A stretch of DNA of 64,000 nucleotides. Origin: Pseudoneurospora amorphoporcata (taxonomy: Eukaryota; Ascomycota; Sordariomycetes; Sordariales; Sordariaceae). The notes below the pieces were generated by a model, which saw only the letters and a list, made by a program, of their open reading frames with translations, was not told the origin of the DNA and ran no database searches. Made by a program: the position numbers and the translations under genes. The stretch is taken from NCBI GenBank assembly GCA_033297205.1, contig MU859081.1:204260-268259 (forward strand), written 5' to 3'. This document shows positions 20,403 to 30,598 of this stretch, piece after piece (within the stretch, counting starts at the first letter, position 1; each line of letters opens with the position of its first letter).

Positions 20403-23204
20403 ATGCCACCCCGAAGGGATTCCTCCCCGGAACGGGACTACAGGCCCAGGAGACAGTCGGCGCAGAGACGCAGCCGCAACTCTTCAGCGGTCAGGGATAG
20501 TGATGATGACCGCGCTGGTCGCGATCCAAGGCGCAGGAGCAGGAGACCCGACCCTGGCACCAGCGTACCACCAATCACCAGAGGAGGAGGAGAAACCAGA
20601 GGAGAATCGTCAAGCCGCAGTTCAGCAACACTTTCAGCAGCAGCTCTGGCCCAGCTCAACAAGCAGAATGCAAAACGGAAAGCCAGTCCAAAGAAAGAGG
20701 TCAAAAAGGCTCTGGAGCGGGGCCTCGATGCCCAGAGCGAGAGGGATGTAGCATGGGAGCGGGAGCAGGAAAAGGAAAGGGAGCGCATGCGCGAGGCCCG
20801 CAGACAATCGAGGATGCAGCGCGAGAAGGAGCGGGAGCGGGAGCAACAGGAAAAGGAGCGTGAAAGAGAGAGGGAACGAGTGCGAGAAAGGGATCGCGAA
20901 AGAGAGCGGGAACGGGGTCGCGAGAGGGAAAGAGAAAGAGCAAGGGCCAAACCACCAAGGGCGGCTGCGGTGGAAAGCGAGGACGAGTACCGATACCCTA
21001 CTTCGAGGAGGCCGAGGGGTTCCAGAGATACCTCAAGGGACGGCAGACCACCATCATCTAAGCCGATAATGGTGCCGCCCGATAGCGACGATGAGTACCA
21101 GTACCTTACGGCGAGGAAGAGGGACGAAAGGGCTAGGAAAAGGGCATCGACAATGGAGAGCGACGACGAGTACCAACGCCTTACCCCGCATAAGAGGACA
21201 GACAGCGACGATAAGGGCTACCGGGTGGTGGATGCCAGACCTGACAAACCTAAAAGTTATGAGCGGTTACGTCCAGATAACAGAAGAAGAGAGGATACAA
21301 GCCGGCTCAGGGTTGCAAGCGGCCCTCTGCTCGAACAAGGGATAAGGGCACGGAACGTCAGCGGCGGCATGCTAGAAACAGGCGGCTTCATGGCGAGATT
21401 CCAAAATCTCCGTGGCGGACATGGTGGGCCAAGTATGTCCTCCAGCAGTGGTTATGATACCGTGGATAAAATGTCGGATGAGATAGGGTCCTCCCCACCC
21501 AAGAGGAAACGGAAGAAGTTATGGATTGCGGTCGGTATCGGTGTGGTTATCATCATCATTATCATCATCATCGCCGTGACCGTCAGCCAAAAGAAGTCCG
21601 ACAACGAGGGTGACAAGGGCAGTGACGACACCCCTTCCCAGGGCTTAGGCGACATCTCACCCGACGACATCCCCGCCGACGCCCCAACCTGGCTAAACCC
21701 CTTCAAATGGGCTGACACGACCGACTTCAACCTCACCTACACCGCCCAGACGGTCGGCGACCTGCCCGTCATGGGCCTCTTCTCAAAATGGGACGACTCC
21801 AAAGCCGCCAACGACCGCGTCCCAGCCCTCAACAAGGCGTGGGGTGACTACTCCAAGCGGCCGGCCCGCGGCGTCAACGTGGGCGGCTGGCTCAGTCTTG
21901 AGCCCTTCATCACCCCTTCCCTCTTCGCCTACGACTTGCGGCTGGGTATCGTCGACGAATACACGCTCTGCACGCACCTCGGCTCCCGGTGCGAGTCCGT
22001 ATTCGAGAAACACTACGCCACCTTCGTAACGGAACAAACCTTCAAAGAAATTGCCGACGCCGGCCTCGACCACGTCCGCATCCCATTCTCCTACTGGGCC
22101 GTCCAAACCTACGACGGCGACCCGTACGTCTTCCGCACCTCGTGGCGCTACCTCCTGCGCGCCATCGAGTGGTGTCGCAAGTACGGTCTGCGCGTCAACC
22201 TGGACCTTCACGGCCTTCCCGGCTCCCAAAACGGCTGGAACCACTCCGGCCGGCAAGGGTACATCGGCTGGCTGAACGGCACAGACGGCGACCTGAACGC
22301 CAAACGCTCTCTCGAAATCCACGACCGCCTTTCCAAGTTCTTCGCCCAGGACCGGTACAAGAACATCATCTCCCACTACGGCCTGGCCAACGAGCCGAAA
22401 ATGACGTACCTCTCCGTCGACGCCGTGCTGCAATGGATCGAAGACGCCTACGCGATGGTGCGCAACAACGGCATCAAGGACGCCATCGTTGTGTTTGGCG
22501 ACGGTTTCCGCGGGCTGGATAACTGGCAGGGGGAACTGCAGGACCTGGGCGACGGCGCGGCGCTGGACGTGCACCAGTACGTCATCTTCAACACCAACCA
22601 GATCATCTACAAGCACTACGACAAGGTCAAGTTTGCGTGCGAAGGGTGGACAGACCAGACGGAGCTGTCGATGGATCGGAGCCGCGGGTACGGTCCGACG
22701 CTGGTGGCCGAGTGGTCCCAGGCTGATACGGATTGCGCGAAGCACTTGACGAATGTCGGGTGGGGGAACCGGTGGACGGGAACGCTGGTCACGGGGAGTG
22801 AGGGGGGGGATGTTCTAACGCCGAGGTGTCCGTATAAGGATCGCAGGTGCGACTGTATTGCTGCGAACGCGCCGCCGGATCAGTGGAGTGATGATTACAA
22901 GATCTTCTTGAAGATGTTTGCCGAGGCGCAGATGTATAGCTTTGAGAAAGGGTGGGGGTGGTTTTATTGGGTTTGGGATACGGAAGATGCGTAAGTTCCT
23001 TTTCTTCTTTCCTTTCGTCTGATCTGCCAAGATTACACTATTTCATCATTTTTCGCGACTCGTACTGACAAGGATAATAGGTATCAATGGAGCTACAAAA
23101 AGGGCTTGGATGCTGGTGTCCTGCCCAAAAAGGCGTACGAGAGGGAATTCAACTGCGACATATCTAAGATCCCGTCGTTTGAGAATCTCTCGGAAGCTTA
23201 TTAA
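20403..23204 (+). CDS. membrane-anchored glucan 1,3-beta-glucosidase (GH5, ExgD type)
   Basis: This is a type II membrane protein of the fungal exo-beta-1,3-glucanase D group, which trims cell-wall beta-1,3-glucan. Exons 20403-22990 and 23081-23204, with a 90-nt GT-AG intron, give 903 aa. The cytoplasmic N-terminus of about 370 residues is extremely charged, with long R/E runs (about 120-180). Three related segments contain ESEDEYRYPT, DSDDEYQYLT and ESDDEYQRLT. A signal anchor at about 372-395 contains nine consecutive isoleucines. The GH5 domain starts near 490 (RGVNVGGWLSLEPFITPSLF). The acid/base Glu lies in LANEPKMTY (about 664) and the nucleophile Glu in VAEWSQADTDC (about 770). HVRIPFSYWA and HGLPGSQNGWNHSG are further GH5 signatures. 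The short last exon supplies YQWSYKKGLDAGVLP. Confidence 0.93.
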
Positions 23205-23730
23205 TAGTATTAAAGAAAGCTGGTATGAGGCGTGATTCCTGGTTGAGCGTTACATAATGCTATATAGGCTATATGATGGGTGTGGTTTTTGCTTGATGTC
23301 AATCTAGAAAGCATGGGGTACGGCGTTTTTATGGTCGATATTACACTTGTCGTTTTCAATGGCATACACATATCACAATGTCTCTTGCAAGAAATAGTCG
23401 ACCAAAATAACTTGACCTGCTGGGAAAGAGAAAGCGGAACATGTAATCAGGGAGGGATCCTCCTTTTATAGAGTTCATTTCAGGCGATACATATCTTCTC
23501 AAAGAGACATGCCCATGCCATGAATGTGCCATCTGATACATACAATCTACAAGTGTCATCCGCTCATTTTTATGCGGCTTAAGTAGAAAGGATCAGTTTC
23601 ACCTCAGCCCAACCTTGATATATCCAAAACTAACGCCTAGCAATGGAAAACCCCACAACATGCGAACCGCTATGCAAACCCCTTAAATCCCCTGATAATA
23701 CGACCGCGCTAATAGTTCCAGCACGTATGT
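23205..23730. other. convergent intergenic region
   Basis: This is the 3'-to-3' gap between the glucanase and the single-pass membrane protein gene. It holds presumptive 3' UTRs only. Confidence 0.45.
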
Positions 23731-26638
23731 TCATGTAACGAACCACTCACAGTTGCACTGACTTCCAAACGGAACAACGCCGCCACCTGCGTTTGATACT
23801 CCTCCGTCCCCCTCACCCCTCCGCAAAACCTCTTTGCTCCATATCGGGCTGTCATCCTCTTCATCCAGTTCAAGATCCCAGTCGGTAAACCTCTTGCCCA
23901 AACGACGTGATGAGCGTGGGGAGCCCGTCTCTGTAGCCTCCGGGGGATAGATGGTGACGACAACCATATTTCCCTTTTCATCGCGAACGGGTTGGGCAGC
24001 TTGTCCGTTGGAGGGTATTTCAAACTGCGTGCATTCCGGAACGGGCGCATCGAGATATCGACGTTCCTCGAGTTTGATGACTCGAGGATAGCCTGGGGGT
24101 AGAGGAGCGAAGCCGTCGCCACGGAGACCGGTGCCCATCGGGCCTGGCGGGAACGAAGGTGCAGGCCCGGAGGTTGATGATGGTGTTACGGCCGCGGAGG
24201 ACTCTTTGTCGTGTTTCTCGGCCTCAAATCGACGCTGTCTGTAAGGATGATCAGACATATCCCCATCCGGAGGTCGTACTTCCCATGGCTTTGTGGTGTA
24301 GTGGTTGTTTCTATCCGGTGACGAACTTGGCAATGAAGACATGCTTGTTGCTGGTGAGAATTTGTGCTCGGTTTCTGTTTTTGTGACTACTACTGTCATT
24401 GTCGTGGAGTCGGTTGGTGCCGATATGGAAGAGGTGGCCGACGGCTGCGGGAGGCCTTGAGTATTGACGGACCAACTCGAGTTTTGTTGAGCATAAATAT
24501 AGAGCTCAAACGTCGTCTGGGGCCAGTTGCAAACCCAAGGCTTATCTCCTGGTTGCGCCCCATAAACCTTGCGCCTGTCATAATCCTTGCTGTCAAATCC
24601 GCGACGCATCTTCGCCGTACCTTCCGTGGCGGTAACGTTGAGTGAATTCTGGGAAAGAATCACAGTCTTGTTGTAAGGAAAAGACTGAAACCAAGCAGGG
24701 CCCCGATTGGCTTCAGACGAATCGCTGACCAGCACTAATGCCCCGGGATTCACAAGCAACGCTGGCTGCTCGCCGTATGAGTAGACGTTGTTGGACATGG
24801 TGAAAGACTGGTTACAGTTGATCGTAAAGGTGTAACCGTTGGGGGCGGAATTTTCAACCGACAAGTGCATGCCGGAGGGAACAAAACGGCAGTCCCAAGT
24901 TTTCGACTGTGTAGGATCCTTGAAGCAGTTACTAGAGGATTTGCTGAGCATCATGGGTATACTCCACGTTCCTGTTGGAAGCGCAGCAAGATCTGTTGGA
25001 GTTGGTATGGGTATCACGTTGCTGGGAAGTGTTGACCCCGTTGTGGGCTTTCTGGTTTTTCAGCGCGATAATTAACATGGTGCCGGAATATCAGGGGCAT
25101 AGCTTATTCACTTACGGATAAATATCCTTTGGTGGTGGTTTTCCATGTTTGCTCAGCAAAACTCCGGCAACCGTGCCGGCAACAATCCCCACGATCACAA
25201 GAAGGCATAAGGAGAGGACCAAAGCCCAGTTAGGAACCACACCAAAACACCACTGCTTTCTCATCCAACGCTTGAAAGCTGTCTCGTTTTCTGAGGTCAC
25301 CGCTTTTTCCTTATTGATTTGGTCGTTACTGTAGGTCGTATTAAAGCTTCGCGTTGACGCACGGGGGCGAGGACCTCGCAAGTCGTCCAGCGAGTCAAAC
25401 TCGGGATTCCTGGTTGCAAGGCCCAAACCTCCAGCGCCAGTAAGATCCTCTGCCTGCGTCGCTTGCGCTTCCAGCCCTACCTGCTCCGTATGCTCTGTCT
25501 GTCCTGCTGCTGTCGCCTGTGTTGTCGGCGATACCTGCGTGATGGCTGGTGTCTGGGTTGACAGAAGTGGTGCCGGTGTTGACTGGGCTGTCGGTGTTGT
25601 CCGACCCTCCGGCTCTTCAACAACGGGATCAGGACCCAATGCAGGGGTAGACTCTGGCGCAGAAACAAGGGCTGGACAAGAAACAACAGTGGAAGAGGTA
25701 GTGGGCTGACCGATACTGGGGGTGGTGCCAGCAACAGGCGCTGGGGTAGGGCCGACGGAGCTCGAGCTGCTTCCTCCTAGGCCTGTATCATCTCGTTCGG
25801 TGTAGGGCGGTAGCGGTTCGTGATGGCCGTATGGGTTATAGTAATCGACTACCGGGACTTCGCCTTGTTGAGTTACGATTCGTCCATATTGGGAGGTGTC
25901 ATGCACATCTTGAGGATAGATATGATAAGGAGAAGGATCAGGTGGTCCATGATAGGGATAACCGCTTGATAAAGGATCAGAAGAGAGACCCGGCGGTGGT
26001 CCGAAGGGCAAGTTGCGAGTATAGTGCTCGTAAACGTGAGAGGGACCTAATGGCTGTGTTGGGCCAGGAACAGTGGCGGAATGGGCGGCATCTAAGCCCA
26101 TATCCTGGGAGGACTGGTTTCGGCTCGTTGCCCCATCGTGTCTCAAGGCAAGTGGATCTGCTGCTGAGCTTGCTGGTTTTGTTGGGCTTGGCGGACGAAG
26201 ACGGGCCTGTGGCTGTTCCGGAGACAATGCCATGGGCTCGGAAAGAGGAGCTGTCGCTGGGACATCAACGTTGGTGCCATATGGACTTCCTTGAGCTGGC
26301 CGCAATTCTGCCTGCGAACAGGGCTGTACTGGCAATATCGGTGAAGATGTTGGTAGCGGCATCGGTGGCCAGCCGTCATTTGTTCCCCTCGCCCTAACCT
26401 GACCTCCTTGGCCCAAGCCCTCGTCTCTCAATTGCTGCCCCAGTGCCACCACCGCTGGGCTGGGATCATGGAATGGACTGCGTCGCCTGTCATGGTCTTC
26501 CACCGGAGCCAGAGCTGAGTCTTGGGCGTCGGGAAGCTCGTCCATTCGTTCAGCCCGTAGAGTCAGCGAATGCCTCATTGACGTCCTCCGTGGTCGCCTC
26601 CGCTCCGGCGAATCGAGTTTCCTGTCTCCGGGCTCCAT
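23731..26638 (-). CDS. large single-pass membrane protein, proline/serine-rich, function unknown (DUF7820-like)
   Basis: Two exons (26638-25116 and 25051-23731, 64-nt GT-AG intron) give 947 aa. The N-terminal 460 residues are disordered and Pro/Ser/Gln-rich, with many PSP and TTP runs. One membrane segment at about 473-497 (LSLCLLVIVGIVAGTVAGVLL) follows a basic, aromatic patch (KRWMRKQWCFG). Beyond it lies a compact region of about 210 residues with four cysteines (CFKDPTQSKTWDC, INCNQSFTM, WVCNWPQTTFELY) and several N-glycosylation sequons (NQS, NKT, NVT, NSS), as expected for a non-cytosolic domain. The remainder is low-complexity and ends in CNCEWFVT. The layout resembles the ascomycete DUF7820 family from memory; no function is known to me. 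The start ATG gives MEPGDRKL; a second ATG 20 codons on is possible. Confidence 0.82.
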
Positions 26639-27544
26639 GGCGACGATGGATATGGACCTGTTATGCGCCGATGTTCAGTGGCCCCAATGCGAAAAGTCGA
26701 TAGCCTCAATGCCAGGTGTGCATCGGGCCTCTAAGAGGCCATTGACCGCCCGCTTGGGAGACCACCCTATATTATGCGCGTCGCCGCGAGAAGAGTGTCG
26801 TCGGGTTATGGCGCGGTAGAACGGTAAAGATGCGGTTGACGGGTGAGTGGTGAAAATGGCCTTGAAGTGCTGAAGTCGGGGTGATTGTTGCGCTGCAGAA
26901 TGGATCGAATGGTTCCTTCCCGTCCCACCCTCTGGCTTTCTGCCCTGTTGTGTGTCCAGGAAAAAAAGGGCGAGATCAAGCAAGAGAAAACAGCCGGATG
27001 TGACTTCCAGGTAAGAAGACAGACCCAGACAGCACAACCCCTCTCAGGAACAAGTGTGCAGGTTGTTAGGGAGGGTTGCACTCCATGTGGTTCCTCTCCA
27101 TTTGACGTTGCAGCGGTGCCTTCTTGGAACTTGGTGGGGGGTCCGGCCGCCAAGAAGCTTTTCAGACAAATGGCTTGGCGAGGTGAACCACACTTGCTTG
27201 TAGGGCATTCTCAAACATCATGTCAACTGTGAAGCAGCAATGAATGAATGCATTACGGAAACACTCTCGCACCAAATATTTTGCCCGCCCAGTCTATCTT
27301 TGTAGTCTACGGCTCTACCGGACTTGTACCCTTTTTTGGACCGAATTCCTAGGGGAACAATCTACAGCCCGTCAACTGTTTGGAAACTTGACCGATTTCA
27401 TCTCCTCATTTTCTCAACTTTAACCGCACATTCGTTGCTTGGATCGAGCCGATGCTTGACTTGGGCAAGTTGGAGACCCGACATGGCAAAATGACCATAC
27501 AAACTTTAAGTGTCTCTGTGCAATCCTCTCGCCCCGGCCGTCTT

Positions 27545-27614
27545 TCTGGGCTGTTACGGTCCTTCAGACTGCCGAACCGTAGCCCAGATTAATACAACTT
27601 TGGTTAGTATTAAT
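27545..27614. repeat. two adjacent inverted repeats (stem-loops)
   Basis: The first is TCTGGGCT at 27545-27552 pairing with AGCCCAGA at 27581-27588, with an inner ACGGT/ACCGT helix and a 15-nt loop. The second is ATTAATAC at 27588-27595 pairing with GTATTAAT at 27607-27614 across an 11-nt loop. All four arms are perfect. They share base 27588. Confidence 0.7.
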
Positions 27615-28885
27615 TTGTTCGGCTATTTCGCCTTGTCACTAGTGCAAAGTTAAGCTTACTTGATGCATCACCTCGTTCTGGTGCAACTATAGACTTTTCG
27701 GCTTCTGATGTTCATCGACTGTTCCGAAGCGTAATGCCTGGCACTACACAGCTTCCTACTCCCTATCAACCATCAAGAAGTTGACGATTTTCTTGCTTGA
27801 AAGCTCTAAACACGAAAAGAAAGAAGAGGTTGTTGGAGGGGCAGGAAAAGAATGCCGCAAAGGGAAGCACAAGCCAAGCTTCGATGATGGGCGTGAATAA
27901 CCAGTCCAGCCACCGCCCACCATCATGTTACACGCCGAAACCTCGAATGCGGGCGGGTTTCTAATTGGGTGCCAGTCATGTAGCTGTCCGTCTGGCCCGA
28001 CCCCTCATTCTCAGTCTCCCTTCTCCTCTTACGGCTTCTCGCCTTACCTTTGCACAGCTTCCGCGATACTTGCGTCTATGAACACGTTCCTACGAAGAAG
28101 CACGCAAGCAAGCGGGCAGGGTTGTTGGGGATTGCATGTCATAGGTAACTCTCGCCCTGGTTTCGGTCCAAGCATTAATCTGCTAACTTGGCCGTATGGA
28201 TTACCCTATGCCGAGAAGGCTCGCCAATAAAACCATCCTTCTCCCTCATAAGGCGGAGAAGGCAACCGACAAAAAAGACATTTTCGGCTGTCCCCAACTG
28301 TCATCTCACATCACCATTTCATTGGATGGCTCGCCCGAATTGACTTCCCCGAACATGGAAGCCTTCTGGAAATGCATGTTTGAATCCGGGTTGGGTAAGC
28401 AATGCGATGCCCCTCGGCCCGTATCAACAGCCTCGCTTTTACGCGCTAAGATGATGAAGCATCTGAGTAACTGTCAACATTTCATCTTTCTCATCGTTCT
28501 TCCAAGAGAGTTCTGGGTTGCCCCGCGAGAACGTACAATTGAGTCTGACATCAGTTAGCAAGCATCAAGACAGGTACCAGGAGAAAAAGGAAATCATGCA
28601 GACGGGTAACCGCATCTTGACCGCCAGGCTTGTGATCAGAGCGGATGCACCCACCTCCTTGGCCGCTCCACGTCCGTTTTCAGATACCAAGACGGCCGCG
28701 CACCTTTCCTGCGTTCCAACTCCTTGACCCAGGCGAACAGATGGTGTCAAGAAGGGTGAGTGGCATGGTTTTCGTTTCTTATCTTCTGATATGCGCCGTG
28801 TAGTCCGGATGATGGTGTTGGTATCTTGATGTCGGAGTGTGGCATGCCTGGCTCCAACTCAGCTCGTTGCCCGGCATGCCTGACT

Positions 28886-28904
28886 GGTGAAAACTCTTTT
28901 CACC
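28886..28904. repeat. tight perfect hairpin
   Basis: GGTGAAAA and TTTTCACC are perfect 8-bp complements separated by CTC. No neighbouring gene end explains it as a terminator. Confidence 0.6.
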
Positions 28905-29165
28905 CACAGTAACATAGCGTCCCGATCCTGCCATCATCCACGGTAGCGGGCATCACCAACCAGGCATGCTCAAACGGGAATGAACCAGATCGCCGATGAC
29001 GAACCATGCAGTTGGAAGTCCAGTCAGTCCCGTTTCATGAAGGCCGGGAGCTCTCCCTGTCATCCTGTAGCACAAATACGGGTGTTTTCAACAACACCCC
29101 TTGACGTTGACGTTAGTCTGTCTCTCTCCCCCCACGCCCGCGTTGTAGGAAGTATGCAGATAATC

Positions 29166-29205
29166 AGGCAGGCAGGCAGGCAACACTCCATCCATCCATC
29201 CATCC
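29166..29205. repeat. tandem tetranucleotide microsatellites
   Basis: Four GGCA units (CAGGCAGGCAGGCAGGCA) are followed, a few bases later, by four CATC units. Both sit about 460 bp upstream of the 29666 start codon. Confidence 0.7.
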
Positions 29206-29665
29206 CAGTCGGGCAGAGCCTGCCCCTTTCCAGGTGACGCTAAACAGGGGCAAGGCTGCAAGATGATCTCGTCTTGCCTCGAATGCGGGCGCAGTGCTTC
29301 CTGGCTGATGGCTCCGTTACGGTATGTGGGTTCCATGGCGACATTGGGGAAAGTAGTTGCGTCCTCGTGCGTTGTAAATATTTACCTCTGTTCCCAGCTC
29401 TCTTTGATGTTTTCGTTCCTTCTCTCCACATGCTTTCGGCTTTCCCACGCCTCTTGACTTGTCGAGTTTTCTCTCTTGGTACTACTCACAGAGCTTTTTT
29501 TTACGGGAACTGGTCCCGTGTATCAGTTCCGAGACTGATTTTGCTCGGATGAACACAAGTACCTGACCCCAAGACCATCACTTCGCACTGGAACTGGACG
29601 CCTTCTTTTGGCCTTGGACTGCCCTCGCTGATTCTATCAGCTCTATACAAAACCGAACAAGCAAA

Positions 29666-30598
29666 ATGGCATTTCGCCGCCCTTCGAGCCGCTCGTCCTC
29701 TTCTTCCACCTCCTCCGGCTCCTCCACACGCACCTGCCGCGAAAAGCGTCTTCCCAACTCGGCAGCCGTCGACGCTCTCGTCTATTTCTGCGGCCGAGAC
29801 CCGCGCAAGGTGAAAGGCATGCGTGTCTACGAGACAACATACGACCACAATCCGACGGATGACTTAGATGCGAGGAGTAGTGCCAGTAGTTCCAAGCACT
29901 CTACGCACTCTGGGTTCTCCTGGTCTAGTGGCAGTAGCACCGGCAGCAGGACAAAGCAGGAGTTTTACTTTATCGAGTCCAGGGGTAGTGGGTCCTGGCC
30001 TGCTGATGGATATTATGGGGAGCAAGAACCAGCAGCAGCAGCAGCAGCGTCGGCAAAGAAATGGAAGCCGCCCAAGAGCGGGAGGGAATCTCGTTCGTCG
30101 AAACGCTCTAGCAAAAGTGGTGGTAGTCACAGCCATCAACACGGGCGACAAGGGCCGCCGACTGATATATCTGAGGAAGAGGAGGAGGAAGCATTCGACG
30201 ACGGTACAACCAACGACAGCGCGAGTGTCAGCGACGGCGCAAGTGCAAGTGGTTTCAACGAATACGTCTATAGGGGAGGTGGAGGCCCTGGGGGCCCTGC
30301 GTGTTCGAGTTACAGTCCGAGTCCGTTCCCGCCTGGCCCGGGTATGATGCCCCCTCCTTTTGCTTCCCCAGCACCACCGCCTCCTGGCTCGTACCCTCCC
30401 GGTGGCGGGTTCCCGGGGTACCATCAGCAGCAACCGATGTACAACTCGGGCGGTATGGGGGGTGGTCCTCCGCCACCGATGCCGTCAATGACACCGCTTG
30501 GACATGGGGGCTTCCATCAACCCCCGCATCCTCACATCATCGGAGGAGGACATTTCCAACAGGATGGAAATGGTATTCAGGTGTTCATGCCGGAGTGA
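29666..30598 (+). CDS. low-complexity orphan protein with a conserved-looking N-terminal segment
   Basis: A single 310-codon frame begins at a good ATG (GCAAAATGG). Residues 1-25 are Ser-rich. Residues 26-65 look structured (EKRLPNSAAVDALVYFCGRD then KVKGMRVYETTYDHNP) and are the only part likely to be conserved between species. The rest is compositionally biased: a Ser-rich stretch, six Ala from a CAG-type repeat, an E6 run, and a C-terminal 110 residues dominated by Pro, Gly, Met and Tyr (GPGMMPPPFASP, PPPPGSYPPGGGFPG). No signal peptide or membrane segment is visible. I do not recognise a family. The third-position bias and the clean start favour a real gene, and no intron is needed. Confidence 0.7.
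   Translation: MAFRRPSSRSSSSSTSSGSSTRTCREKRLPNSAAVDALVYFCGRDPRKVKGMRVYETTYDHNPTDDLDARSSASSSKHSTHSGFSWSSGSSTGSRTKQEFYFIESRGSGSWPADGYYGEQEPAAAAAASAKKWKPPKSGRESRSSKRSSKSGGSHSHQHGRQGPPTDISEEEEEEAFDDGTTNDSASVSDGASASGFNEYVYRGGGGPGGPACSSYSPSPFPPGPGMMPPPFASPAPPPPGSYPPGGGFPGYHQQQPMYNSGGMGGGPPPPMPSMTPLGHGGFHQPPHPHIIGGGHFQQDGNGIQVFMPE

Larger units (their letters stand above)
26639..29665. other. 3-kb gene-free divergent region with hairpins and microsatellites
   Basis: No open frame here has coding character. Visible structures are two adjacent stem-loops at 27545-27614, a tight hairpin at 28886-28904, three GGCATGCCTG-type motifs (28841, 28873, and inverted at 28961) and (AGGC)n/(ATCC)n microsatellites around 29166-29205. 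It presumably holds two divergent promoters and leaders. Confidence 0.5.

Noticed and set aside
21783..22745. 320-codon minus-strand open frame
   Set aside because: It is exactly antisense to the conserved GH5 domain. Its Val/Gly/Ala-rich composition is the mirror of strong third-position C bias.
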